A DNA stretch of 64,000 nucleotides from Halocatena salina (GTDB lineage: Archaea; Halobacteriota; Halobacteria; Halobacteriales; Haloarculaceae). The position numbers and the translations under genes were made by a program. The notes beneath the pieces were generated by a model. That model searched no databases. It was given only the letters and a program-made list of their open reading frames with translations, and had not been told where the DNA came from. This document shows positions 34,927 to 43,479 of the stretch, in pieces. The stretch spans positions 1,798,001-1,862,000 of the forward strand of contig NZ_CP096019.1 in assembly GCF_023115355.1 (NCBI RefSeq), written 5' to 3'. Numbering within the stretch: position 1 is the stretch's first letter; each line of letters opens with the position of its first letter.

Positions 34927-36572
34927 CGTGGTGGCTCTCGTTCCGGTTGGCGTGATTCAGTCGTCTCGGCTTCGATCGCTTCGAGTGCAGTCAGTACGCC
35001 GTTCATCTTCTGTTCGGTCTCTTCGTATTCGGCGGTCGGATCGCTGTCGGCGACGATTCCAGCGCCCGCTTGGACCGTGATGCGGTCCTCCGACGCCCCG
35101 GTGTCGTTGCCCGCCTGTTCGATCGTCGCGGTTCGGATGACGATCGCCAGATCCGCGTCACCATTCCACGAGTAGTACCCGAGTCCACCACCGTAGACGC
35201 CACGCGGTTGTGACTCGAGTGCGTCGATGAGCTCCATCGCACGGATCTTCGGAGCCCCAGTCAGCGTTCCGGCGGGGAAGGCCGCGCGCGTCGCATCGAA
35301 CGCATTCGCGTCCTCGGCGAGCGTTCCGGTGACAGTGCTCTCGATGTGCTGGACGTGGCTGTATTTGAAGACGTTCATGAACTCTTCGACCGACACGCTG
35401 CCCGGCTTGCTCACACGCCGAACGTCGTTGCGAGCCAGATCCACGAGCATCGTGTGCTCTGCGCGCTCCTTTTCATCAGCAAGCATCTCACCCGCCAGCC
35501 GCCGATCCTCGACGGGGCTATCCCCACGATCACACGTTCCCGCGAGCGGATACATCGCCACTGTCTCGTGTTGGACCGACACGAGCGTTTCCGGACTAGC
35601 GCCGACGATCGTGCTGTCACCTCGATCGAGCACATACATGTACGGTGATGGATTGATCTCTCTGAGCGCGCTGTACAGCCCGAGAGGATCGATCTCACCC
35701 GAAACGTCTCGCCGTCGAGAGATGACGCCCTGATAGATGTCTCCATCGAGCACGTGTTCTTTGGCCTTCCGTACAGCCCGTTCGTACGTCGTCTTGCTCC
35801 CCGCACATGAGTCCACACGTTCGACGCCGCCGGTCTCGATATCATCGGCCGTCCGCAGCTGCCGAGTCACTCGGGTTGCTTCCGAACGAAGCGCGGTGTA
35901 CAGCGCGTTCGCGTCCTCATCAGGACGCACCACCGGCGTGAATACGAGCTCAAGGCTGTCAGTGCACTGATCGAACACGAGCGTCGAATCACTCAGGACG
36001 AACGCCGCATCGGGCACTCGCGTTTCGGGACGGTCGTAGTCCAGCTCCGACAGGAAGAGATCGTACACTGCGTCGTAGGCGAGCACCCCGACCAACCCGC
36101 CGTCCAACCGTCGCCGGGATCGGTCCGGGAATCCACACAATCTCACGTCCGGTAGGACAGCGCTGAGCCTGTCGAGAACGTCCGTTCCCGTCGGATCAGG
36201 ATCGAGCAGCCCTGTATAGCGATCGTCCAACAGATCGACGGTCACATCCGCGCCGCTTGCGGTGATAACAGCAGCCGGATCGTACCCGACGAACGAGTAG
36301 CGGGCGTGTCTGTCGTCGACTTCTGTGGCGGGTGCAAACGCTCCGTCGGGATCACTCGACGGCACCTTTTCCGCGCTTTCGAGCAAAAAGCCGTACTCTC
36401 CATGGTCATTCAACGTCGCATACGCCAGCAACGAAGAGACGTCAACATCGAGTGATGCTGCCACGCGGGCCACGACAGGGTCACCCTGATCGGTCGTCCA
36501 TTCGATGAACTCCTCTCGCGAGCAGTCGAGCATCACTCCCGCTTCATCGGTAACGGATCGTGGGTCGGTCAT
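34923..36572 (-). CDS. trpE: Anthranilate synthase component I
   Basis: Chorismate-using enzyme that makes anthranilate with TrpG. The 549-aa protein has the N-terminal domain, with a tryptophan feedback region in LLAYATLNDHGEYGFLLESAE, and the chorismate-binding domain with YQGVISRRRDV, VGASPETLV, PLAGTCDRG, DEKERAEHTMLVDLARND and FPAGTLTGAPKIRAMELI. All catalytic blocks appear intact. Its first codon overlaps the trpF stop and its last overlaps trpG. Confidence 0.93.
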   Translation of the reverse strand: MTDPRSVTDEAGVMLDCSREEFIEWTTDQGDPVVARVAASLDVDVSSLLAYATLNDHGEYGFLLESAEKVPSSDPDGAFAPATEVDDRHARYSFVGYDPAAVITASGADVTVDLLDDRYTGLLDPDPTGTDVLDRLSAVLPDVRLCGFPDRSRRRLDGGLVGVLAYDAVYDLFLSELDYDRPETRVPDAAFVLSDSTLVFDQCTDSLELVFTPVVRPDEDANALYTALRSEATRVTRQLRTADDIETGGVERVDSCAGSKTTYERAVRKAKEHVLDGDIYQGVISRRRDVSGEIDPLGLYSALREINPSPYMYVLDRGDSTIVGASPETLVSVQHETVAMYPLAGTCDRGDSPVEDRRLAGEMLADEKERAEHTMLVDLARNDVRRVSKPGSVSVEEFMNVFKYSHVQHIESTVTGTLAEDANAFDATRAAFPAGTLTGAPKIRAMELIDALESQPRGVYGGGLGYYSWNGDADLAIVIRTATIEQAGNDTGASEDRITVQAGAGIVADSDPTAEYEETEQKMNGVLTALEAIEAETTESRQPEREPPR

Positions 36573-37240
36573 GTCTTTGGATCAGTCGGTTTCGGTCTGT
36601 CGGTTCGTGTTCTGACCCGTTCGAGAAACGACCACACCGCAGCGGGATCTTTGCGTCCGCTACCGCGTTCGACGCCGCTGGCGACGTCGACCCCGTAGGG
36701 AGCGACCGTCTCGATCGCGTCACCGACGTTGTCGGGGGTGAGACCCCCGGCGAGCACGACGGGCGAATCGAGCGCCTCGACCCGATCGCGGGCGCGTTCC
36801 CAGTCGTGTGTTTCACCGGTTCCGCCGGCACCGACGTCGTCGAGCGAATCGACGACCAACGCGTCGGCCACTGGATCGTAGTCGGGGCTCTCGGTCGCTG
36901 TCACCGCAGCGATCATCGACACGTCCGTCTCATCGCCGAGCGCAGCGACGGCTGATGGGGGCAGCCCATGAACTTGCACCGCGTCCGGACCGATGCGATC
37001 GATCTGTTCGAGGGCGTCGCTCACGTCCTCGGGCATCGTCACGAGCACCGTACTCACGAACGGAGGCGTCGTCTCGACCAACGTCGCGGCCGTCTCCGCG
37101 GAAATCTCACGTGGGGTTTCCACCGGGACGTCATTGATGAATCCCACGGCGTCCGCACCGGCTGTAACCGCGAGATCCCGATCGGTGGCCGTCGTGAGTC
37201 CACAGATCTTCACCCGCGTTCGGCTGTTCGTGGTCGTCAT
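36569..37240 (-). CDS. trpF: Phosphoribosylanthranilate isomerase
   Basis: Third step of tryptophan synthesis after TrpD, an Amadori rearrangement in a (beta/alpha)8 barrel of 223 aa. It begins VKICGLTTATD, with the catalytic cysteine, and contains DAVQVHG, LAGGLTPDNV with the phosphate-binding loop, and DVASGVERG with the catalytic aspartate. ATGA overlaps join it with trpD (upstream) and trpE (downstream). Confidence 0.92.
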   Translation of the reverse strand: MTTTNSRTRVKICGLTTATDRDLAVTAGADAVGFINDVPVETPREISAETAATLVETTPPFVSTVLVTMPEDVSDALEQIDRIGPDAVQVHGLPPSAVAALGDETDVSMIAAVTATESPDYDPVADALVVDSLDDVGAGGTGETHDWERARDRVEALDSPVVLAGGLTPDNVGDAIETVAPYGVDVASGVERGSGRKDPAAVWSFLERVRTRTDRPKPTDPKT

Positions 37241-38244
37241 TGGGCGACTGAGACCGACCGGAGTTCTTCGAGCACCGACTGGGCAGATCCTGACTCGATC
37301 GCTTCCCGAGCGCGGTGGACGCCCGCCTCGATGCTGTCCGCTTCTCCCGAGACGTAGATGGCTGCCCCGGCGTTTGCGAGCACGATATCGCGTTTTGGGC
37401 CGGTGCGTTCGCCAGTGACGATCTCTCGGAGTAGTTCCGCGTTCTCCTCTGGGGTTCCGCCTGCGACTCGTTCGATCGGTGCTCGGTCAAGACCGATATC
37501 GCCGGGCGTGAGCGTGTACTCCTCGGTCTCCTCGCCCGTAACCTCTGCCACCCGTGTTTTCCCGTGGATAGCGATTTCGTCCAGTCCGGGCCCGTGAACC
37601 ACAAGCGCCCGCTCGACCGGGAGTCTGGTGAGCGCATGCGCCAGCGTTCCTACCAACTCCGGATCGTACACCCCGACGACTTGGGCGTCCGCCCCCGCGG
37701 GGTTCGTCAGCGGCCCGAGCACGTTGAAAATCGTCCGCATACCCAGCTCCCGCCGCGGCCCGATCACCGCCTTCATCGCCGGATGGAACACCGGCGCGTG
37801 CATGAAACCGATGCCGTGATCTTCGATCAACCGTTCGACGGTGGCCGGTTCGGCGGCTGCTGGTACGCAAAGCGCTTCGAGTACGTCCGTGCTTCCAGAT
37901 GAGGAGGAAACGGAGTAGTTGCCGTGCTTGGCGACCGGAACGCCCGCACCACCGGCGACGATGGCGCTGGTCGTCGAGACGTTGATCGTGTCGTGATCGT
38001 CGCCCCCCGTTCCACACGTGTCCACCAGCGGTGTCCGATCGGGAGAGATCGTATGGGCAACCCCCCGCATTCCCTCCGCAAACCCCGCGATTTCGGCCTC
38101 CGTCTCACCTTTCGACCGTAGTCCGGCCAGCAACGCACCGATCTGTGTCGCCGTCGCGTCCTCGAACACGGCGCTCGCTACCGACCGAGCCTCCTTCTGT
38201 GTCAGATCCTCGCCGTCAGTCACACGCTCGATGTAGGTGTTCAT
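37237..38244 (-). CDS. trpD: Anthranilate phosphoribosyltransferase
   Basis: Transfers the phosphoribosyl group of PRPP to anthranilate. The 335-aa protein has the signatures DTCGTGGDDHDTINVST (PRPP-binding) and VAKHGNYSVSSSSGS (anthranilate/PRPP), and the metal-binding region around GPGLDEIAI. First gene of the trpDFEG operon. The ATG at 38244 gives NTYIERVTDGEDL, a normal N-terminus; an upstream ATG at 38283 would add 13 odd residues. A GTGTGA-N7-TCACAC inverted repeat lies 71-89 bases before the start. Confidence 0.92.
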   Translation of the reverse strand: MNTYIERVTDGEDLTQKEARSVASAVFEDATATQIGALLAGLRSKGETEAEIAGFAEGMRGVAHTISPDRTPLVDTCGTGGDDHDTINVSTTSAIVAGGAGVPVAKHGNYSVSSSSGSTDVLEALCVPAAAEPATVERLIEDHGIGFMHAPVFHPAMKAVIGPRRELGMRTIFNVLGPLTNPAGADAQVVGVYDPELVGTLAHALTRLPVERALVVHGPGLDEIAIHGKTRVAEVTGEETEEYTLTPGDIGLDRAPIERVAGGTPEENAELLREIVTGERTGPKRDIVLANAGAAIYVSGEADSIEAGVHRAREAIESGSAQSVLEELRSVSVAQ

Positions 38245-38314
38245 AATGACCACTGATGATCGATATTGTCTTGCTTTGTCCAAATATGTACATTGCCTTA
38301 ATACTGTCGGTAAT

Positions 38315-38333
38315 GTGTGATATTAACTCACAC
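38315..38333. promoter_or_regulatory. Inverted repeat upstream of trpD, candidate operator
   Basis: Perfect six-base arms GTGTGA and TCACAC separated by TATTAAC, in the spacer between trpD and the tRNA-Val gene. Such symmetric sites often bind dimeric regulators; its distance from trpD (71-89 bases) fits an activator or a distal operator. The TATA-like elements closer to trpD (about 38262 and 38285) are only fair, so the true start site is uncertain. Confidence 0.3.
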
Positions 38334-38384
38334 TGTTCCGTGCGGCATCGATCCCGTCCGATCGGGCGGCGGGATTCGGAAAGG

Positions 38385-38392
38385 TTCAAGTA
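38385..38392 (+). promoter_or_regulatory. TATA-like box of the tRNA-Val gene
   Basis: TTCAAGTA preceded by GGAAAGG, about 35-42 bases before the mature tRNA. Transcription would begin about 15 bases before the 5' end, leaving a short leader for RNase P. Confidence 0.45.
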
Positions 38393-38426
38393 TCCCTCTC
38401 CAGTACAGGGAAGTGTAAGCTAAAAC

Positions 38427-38501
38427 GGGTTCGTGGTCTAGACTGGTTATGACACCTCCTTGACATGGAGGAGGCCGGCGGTTCAAATCCGCCCGAACCC
38501 A
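38427..38501 (+). tRNA. tRNA-Val (anticodon GAC)
   Basis: Complete cloverleaf of 75 nt. Acceptor stem GGGTTCG pairs with CGAACCC, discriminator A; anticodon arm CCTCC, loop TTGACAT, GGAGG gives anticodon GAC; T-loop GTTCAAATC is standard. No CCA is encoded and no intron is present. Confidence 0.93.
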
Positions 38502-38506
38502 TACAG

Positions 38507-38529
38507 TTTGTTTTTTGTTTTATTTTTTG
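38507..38529 (+). terminator. T-rich terminator after tRNA-Val
   Basis: Several T-runs (TTTTTT, then TTTT and TTTTTT) start a few bases after the 3' end of the tRNA, the usual archaeal termination signal. Confidence 0.55.
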
Positions 38530-38540
38530 TATATTTGTCA

Positions 38541-38556
38541 ATGGAGGCCGGCGGTA
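38541..38556 (+). repeat. Short duplication of internal tRNA-Val sequence
   Basis: The 13-base string GGAGGCCGGCGGT of the tRNA (38470-38482) recurs exactly at 38543-38555, followed by GC-rich sequence with short palindromes (AGCGCGTAGCGCT) up to about 38660. It may be the trace of an integration event at the tRNA or a local duplication. No integrase gene is nearby. Confidence 0.4.
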
Positions 38557-38675
38557 AGACGTGCAGCGAAGCGCGTAGCGCTGAGCGAACGTCGAAGCAC
38601 GTCAGTCCCAGAACCGAGCGCAGCAGTCCCACAGGTCGGGGCTCCCGGTGACCATTGGTCCGTGGGGAGAGGAGA

Positions 38676-39110
38676 TCATGTATCGTCTTCGTGGAGTACG
38701 TCCATGCGTGGGCCTGCACCGACAACCTCGGCCAGCGCGGTCGCCAGAACGCCCGTTGAGCAGACGGCGTCGAAACCGAGGTCGGTGAACATCGACCAGT
38801 TCCGCGGATCGTTCACCCGAACGATGAGTCGACGAACCCCGAACTGATTGCGGACGAGTTGTGCGATGAGTAGATTGGTGCTATCGCGCTCGGTAGCGAC
38901 GATGATGATCGACGTACCGTCGACATCTAGGCTATCGACCGATATCACTGAGCGGATGTCCTCGATAAGATGCGTGTCGATGCCGCGTTTTTCGGCCTGC
39001 TCACTGGCATGGGCGTTCTCATCGACGAACACCACCTCGTTACGATCCGTGTGGAGGCGCTCGGCGAGAGTCTGTCCGACGGCGCTTCCACCGATAATCA
39101 CGATATGCAT
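38676..39110 (-). CDS. TrkA-N domain NAD-binding protein
   Basis: A 144-aa protein with only the RCK/TrkA-N domain: IVIIGGSAVGQTLAERL (nucleotide-binding loop), VVFVDENA with the acidic residue binding NAD, and IIIVATERDSTNLLIAQ. It resembles the regulatory N-domain of Trk/Ktr potassium uptake systems, but lacks a TrkA-C domain and no channel gene is adjacent. A potassium-related sensor acting in trans is likely. The start is ambiguous: the ATG at 39110 is at the conserved MHIVIIGG, yet a TATTTTTATCAC sequence near 39195 sits about 30 bases before an ATG at 39167. Confidence 0.75.
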   Translation of the reverse strand: MHIVIIGGSAVGQTLAERLHTDRNEVVFVDENAHASEQAEKRGIDTHLIEDIRSVISVDSLDVDGTSIIIVATERDSTNLLIAQLVRNQFGVRRLIVRVNDPRNWSMFTDLGFDAVCSTGVLATALAEVVGAGPRMDVLHEDDT

Positions 39111-39449
39111 GACCGAGATGGAGAATCCGGTGGAAGCCGGATCACTTGGGTGATTGGTTGCCAACACATACCGTAGGAATCGTCACGTAACGTGATAAAA
39201 ATAGTGATAATATTCCTAAGACGTGAGTCAACAATGTCGATATTGATCAATTCGTTCGTATACTCCTTGTTCCAACGACATCGTCCGACCGGCCGGTAAG
39301 ACCATCACTGTCACGAAAACTCCCCGAGGTGGTCGTCGAGTGATACCGGTGATCTTCGGCTTCCGGTCGAGCGCGCCCGATCGTCATTCTCGACCGACGA
39401 TCGACTGGAGAAGCGAACCCCGAGCAACCACCAAACCTGAAAGTACGGC

Positions 39450-40283
39450 TCAATCAGTGATGACTTCTCTGAGGAGCGATGTGGGCGTGGCGTCGTAGGC
39501 AGGGTTGTCGATGATGAAGCCCTCGGCGGGTTCGAGCATCACCTCGCTCGTCGGGCGGTGTTCGTTTTCGAAGACGAAGCCGTTCTCGATGATCTTCGCC
39601 CCCGATCCGACGACCCAGACGGGTACGTCGAGCTGAGCAGCCGTCGCGGAGATCGGGAACGTCCCGACGCGATTGTACAACGTGTCGTCGACGATGCAGT
39701 CCATGCCAAAGACGACGCGATCGACGTCGGATAGGACGGTGCCACACGCGCTGTCGACGATCAAGTGGGGTTCGACGCGGTCGATGGCGGCGAGCACGCG
39801 GGCAGTTTTCCGCCCGAGATAGCGAGGACGCGCCTCGGTAACGTACACTTCGAGATGGGTGCCTTCACTGGCCGCACGCTCGATCGCTTCGAGCACCGTC
39901 GAAGAGTAGTCGTGTGTGAGAATCGTCATCCCATCCTGAAGGCGTTCCGCACCGTTTTCTGCGGCCTCTCGCTTTGCGGTTTCGACCCGATCGATCACCG
40001 ATCGTACCGCCTCGGTCGTGTGGCGTTTTGCCGCCTCGACGGTATCTGGATCGCTCTCGACGACGGTGTCGACGATGGTTCGCTGGGTGGTGTGTAACGT
40101 CGCATGTGAGGGGTTCGCGCGTCTAAGCGTACTGCTGTTGCGTTCGAGATCGCGGATGAACTCCTCAACCGTCGCAACGTCGCGCTCGGTGAGCGTTTCG
40201 AGCGCCCGTGCGGCCTTGATGGCGACGACGGACGAACTGTGTGTTTGCATCTCGCGTATCTCATCGACCGTCTCGTCTATCAT
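39450..40283 (-). CDS. eIF-2B alpha/R15P isomerase-like protein
   Basis: A 277-aa member of the eIF2B-alpha/beta/delta, MtnA and ribose-1,5-bisphosphate isomerase superfamily. N-terminal helical region, then the Rossmann-like part with ILTHDYSSTVLEAI, YVTEARPRYLG, and FGMDCIVDD containing the usual acidic residue. In isomerases the first block is THC; here it is THD, so the catalytic cysteine is missing. A role as regulatory or nucleotide-binding eIF2B-like protein is therefore more likely than isomerase activity. Cytoplasmic, monocistronic. Confidence 0.75.
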   Translation of the reverse strand: MIDETVDEIREMQTHSSSVVAIKAARALETLTERDVATVEEFIRDLERNSSTLRRANPSHATLHTTQRTIVDTVVESDPDTVEAAKRHTTEAVRSVIDRVETAKREAAENGAERLQDGMTILTHDYSSTVLEAIERAASEGTHLEVYVTEARPRYLGRKTARVLAAIDRVEPHLIVDSACGTVLSDVDRVVFGMDCIVDDTLYNRVGTFPISATAAQLDVPVWVVGSGAKIIENGFVFENEHRPTSEVMLEPAEGFIIDNPAYDATPTSLLREVITD

Positions 40284-40401
40284 ACTGCATAGCTTCGCAG
40301 TTCATGACAAAGAACTTCTGGCTCCTCGCTGGCAATAATTGTCAGTGATGAGGAGGGATAGCCCGGTGGAGTTATATTTGCTCCAACGGTAACGAGAGGC
40401 A

Positions 40402-40890
40402 GTGAGCGTTAACGTCGAGCGTTGCACCGTCCGCCCCGGTCAGGACACATACGGAGAGGCTGCGTGGGAGCTAAAAGAACAGATCCGTCGGGCGGAGGGG
40501 GTCCTCAAACAGCGCCACGGATTTTTCGCCGATGCATACCGTCGCTCGACTGTCTACTGTTACGTTACGGAGACGGAGGGTGAATCCGAGACGCTCATCG
40601 GGTTTGCGGCCGTCCGACGCGATGGATACATCCTCTTTCTTGCCGTCGCCTCCGAATTCCGTGGCGACGGGTTCGGGCGGCGCTTGATCGGTACGGTTGC
40701 GGAAAACTACAACGGCGTGAGCTGTCACGCCCGAACGACCAACGAGAGCGCTCTCCAGTTCTACGAACATCTCGGTTTCGAGATCGAGCGGCGCGTGAGC
40801 AGTTATTATGAGGACGGCGGCGACGCCTACTACCTCCGGCTCGGAGAGGACGGATTGGCGGATAAGATCTCTCGGTTCGTCGGATTGTAA
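40402..40890 (+). CDS. GNAT family N-acetyltransferase
   Basis: A 162-aa RimI-like acetyltransferase. The acetyl-CoA binding loop is SEFRGDGFGRRLIG, after the strand ILFLAVA; the C-terminal LQFYEHLGFEIERR is conserved. It starts with GTG. It lies 74 bases before the primase gene on the same strand, so it may belong to the priS-GINS transcript. Acceptor unknown; ribosomal proteins or protein N-termini are usual targets. Confidence 0.8.
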   Translation: MSVNVERCTVRPGQDTYGEAAWELKEQIRRAEGVLKQRHGFFADAYRRSTVYCYVTETEGESETLIGFAAVRRDGYILFLAVASEFRGDGFGRRLIGTVAENYNGVSCHARTTNESALQFYEHLGFEIERRVSSYYEDGGDAYYLRLGEDGLADKISRFVGL

Positions 40891-40964
40891 CCATCACTCC
40901 CTGCTTGCTCACCGGGACACGGAATGCGTGAGCTTCTTGCCGGGTGCCCGTCGATATCCGGGGC

Positions 40965-42149
40965 ATGAACGAGCGCACGCGTGAATATCTTCGTGGGCGA
41001 TTCGGGGACCACTACCGACGGTCGGACATCGCGTTACCGCCCGCGGCGAGCGCACGCGAGTGGGGATTCATCCCGTTCACGGCCGGCCCGGGAACCACGA
41101 TGGTCCGGCACAAAGCGCTCCTCGATCTCGGTGACCTTTCTGCGTTTCTCGTCGATACGTGTCCCCGTCACGTCTACTTCTCGGCTGGACAGTACGACGA
41201 TCCGGGCACGCACTCGATGGAGGACAAGGGGTGGCGCGGATCGGATCTCGTGTTCGACCTCGACAGCGATCATCTCCCGAACGTCGATCCCGAGACCGAC
41301 ACGTACGCCGAGATGCTCAGTACGTGTAAAGACGCCTTGTTGCGACTGCTCGACTTTCTGCACGGCGATTTCGGGTTCGATCCCGAACGGACGTCGGTCG
41401 TGTTCTCGGGGAGCCGGGGGTACCACGTTCACGTCCGGGAAGACGACGTTCGGACGCTCGATCGTGACGCACGCCGGGAGATCGTCGAATACGTTATAGG
41501 TGAGGGGATCGACGACATCGACCAGCTTACACGCGTCGAAACGGTGGCAGGAATGGGAACCAAAAACCCCGTCGAAAAACGCATCCTCAAGACCGAGGGT
41601 GGCTGGGGTCGCCGCGTTCACGATCGGCTCGTGAGCGTGACTGAATCGGTCCAAGCCGCCGAACGATCCGATGCCGTCGAACAGTTACGAGCGTTCGATG
41701 GCATCGGCGAGAAAGGAGCCGGGAAACTGTACCGAACGATGACGGAGCGGAGTGAAGAGATCGCCAACGGCAATTTAGACGCTGGAAAATTCATTCACCG
41801 ACTCGCCCAACGGCTGTTCGAACGGGCCGTCGATGAGGAGTCGGTTCCGATCGACGAGCCGGTAACGACCGACGTCAACCGATTGATCCGGCTTCCGGGC
41901 AGCCTCCACGGCGGGAGTGGGCTTCTCGTTACTCCGCTGGCCCACGAGGAAATCGAGGCGTTCGACCCACTCGTCGATGCGGTTCCGAGCACGTTCGAGG
42001 ACGCCGAGATCACGATCGAATCGAAGACCGAGCAGGCGGTCCAGCTAGGTGGGAAAAGACATAATATCCAAGCAGGCAATGATACTGTGCAGGAGTCAGT
42101 TGGCGTGTTCCTGATGGCCCGAGGACGCGCTGAGAAGGCACCAGAATGA
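40965..42149 (+). CDS. priS: DNA primase small subunit
   Basis: Catalytic subunit of the archaeal-eukaryotic primase, making RNA primers at replication forks with PriL. The 394-aa protein has the catalytic acidic pair in LVFDLDSDHL and the nucleotide-binding SGSRGYHVHV. A helical insertion around residues 235-290 and the NRLIRLPGSLHGGSGL block complete the family pattern. Start chosen at the ATG at 40965; the GTG at 40944 would add seven residues. Its stop overlaps the start of the GINS gene (ATGA). Confidence 0.93.
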   Translation: MNERTREYLRGRFGDHYRRSDIALPPAASAREWGFIPFTAGPGTTMVRHKALLDLGDLSAFLVDTCPRHVYFSAGQYDDPGTHSMEDKGWRGSDLVFDLDSDHLPNVDPETDTYAEMLSTCKDALLRLLDFLHGDFGFDPERTSVVFSGSRGYHVHVREDDVRTLDRDARREIVEYVIGEGIDDIDQLTRVETVAGMGTKNPVEKRILKTEGGWGRRVHDRLVSVTESVQAAERSDAVEQLRAFDGIGEKGAGKLYRTMTERSEEIANGNLDAGKFIHRLAQRLFERAVDEESVPIDEPVTTDVNRLIRLPGSLHGGSGLLVTPLAHEEIEAFDPLVDAVPSTFEDAEITIESKTEQAVQLGGKRHNIQAGNDTVQESVGVFLMARGRAEKAPE

Positions 42150-43057
42150 ACCTCGATGAGTTACAATCCGTGCAGAGCCGTGAGCGACAGATAGATAGCC
42201 TCCAGCAGCTTCACGATACGTTTTATGAGGACGCTGGACGGTTCATTCGTCAGTTGCGCGAGGAGCGCGAGCAGGTTGCAGCGGAGGCCGCTGACCCGTT
42301 CGATTCGACCGACGTTCAGCGGCTCACGGACGAGATCGACACCGCAGAACGGACCGTCGAAGCGATTTACGAGCGCCGCATCGGGAAACTCGTCAAACAA
42401 GCCAGTCTCGAAGCTGCTGGCATGGCTGCTGACGTGGAAGGTCTCACCCGCGAAGAACGATCCGCCTTCGACAGCCTCGTTTCTACCATCGAATCGAACA
42501 GGACGCGGGTGCTCGATGAGGTGCTGGCAAACGCTCCCCCAGAGCGTAATTCCGGTGCCTCCTCGACTGATCCTGAATCCGAAACGACGTCGTCTGGCGA
42601 TCCTTCCAGCGGCGAGATGTTCGAATCACCGGATGACGAGCCGGATACGTCGGCTGATGATACGAGTACGGACGCTCCTACTGCTGCCGATGTTTCCGGT
42701 GATGCGCCGAGCGCTGCCAGCGTCACTGAAACGACGACCGACGCCAGCAAGCCAGTCGCTGTCGAGTCGACCCGGCAGCCGCCTCCCGAGACGACGAGCG
42801 AGGATGCTGGAGATGTTCCCGTCCACGCACGACCGGCTAGTGACGCTTCCGACGAACCGGTGACCGCGAGCGAATCCGAGCCGGAGCATCCGGATGTGGA
42901 TCGGGTGACGGTTCGAATCACGAACGACGTGGGCGAAATCCTCTGTGTCGACGACCGCGCGTACGAGCTGTCGACGGACGATATCGTCACGCTTCCGGAG
43001 CCGAACGCCCAACCGCTCATCGATCACGACGCGGCGACTCGGCTCGAAGAAAGATAG
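42146..43057 (+). CDS. GINS complex subunit Gins51
   Basis: Subunit of the archaeal GINS complex, which joins Cdc45/GAN and MCM in the replicative helicase. The 303-aa protein has an N-terminal helical A domain (residues 1-130, NLDELQSVQSRERQ), a long low-complexity S/T/D/E/P linker (about 130-250) and a C-terminal B domain (VDRVTVRITNDVGEILCVDDRAYEL). The order A-linker-B is that of Gins51. Translational coupling with priS is a classic archaeal replication pair. Confidence 0.85.
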   Translation: MNLDELQSVQSRERQIDSLQQLHDTFYEDAGRFIRQLREEREQVAAEAADPFDSTDVQRLTDEIDTAERTVEAIYERRIGKLVKQASLEAAGMAADVEGLTREERSAFDSLVSTIESNRTRVLDEVLANAPPERNSGASSTDPESETTSSGDPSSGEMFESPDDEPDTSADDTSTDAPTAADVSGDAPSAASVTETTTDASKPVAVESTRQPPPETTSEDAGDVPVHARPASDASDEPVTASESEPEHPDVDRVTVRITNDVGEILCVDDRAYELSTDDIVTLPEPNAQPLIDHDAATRLEER

Positions 43058-43069
43058 CGCACGGCGGCG

Positions 43070-43282
43070 TCAGTCCAGTTGTGGCTGTGCGATGACGGTG
43101 GTCCAGCAGACGGGACAGTCGTACACCCGTCGCTGTCCGTCCTCGGTTGCGGTCTCAGCGATGTGCCAATCGCCAGTGAGGGGACTTTCGTGCCCACAGG
43201 TGGGACAGATGAGTACTGATTTGTGTCCTGTGGGTTGCTGTGTCCCCTCCGATCGTGGGCGGTGATGGAACGTGGTGGTCAT
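43070..43282 (-). CDS. Small zinc-ribbon protein
   Basis: A 70-aa protein with a single four-cysteine ribbon: CPTC near residue 27 and CPVC near residue 56, with GHESPLTGDWHIAETATEDG between them. The N-terminal 22 residues are basic and disordered in appearance. I do not know the function; similar proteins occur in many haloarchaea. Convergent with the GINS gene (12-base gap). Confidence 0.7.
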   Translation of the reverse strand: MTTTFHHRPRSEGTQQPTGHKSVLICPTCGHESPLTGDWHIAETATEDGQRRVYDCPVCWTTVIAQPQLD

Positions 43283-43479
43283 CAGTAGCTGCTACGCCGA
43301 GCGAGGCCATAGGTCTGGTGGCACTGGTAGGCGATCTACGGAGCTAGAGGGACTGTAACACACGAATCTGTCTTGACCGGACACCGAGCACGCCGGGGAA
43401 CCGTCTCGTTCGGTCGACGGACCAACGAGAGTGTTGGGAGAGCAACGGGAGTTATGTCCGTGGGGTCGCAGTCACTGGT

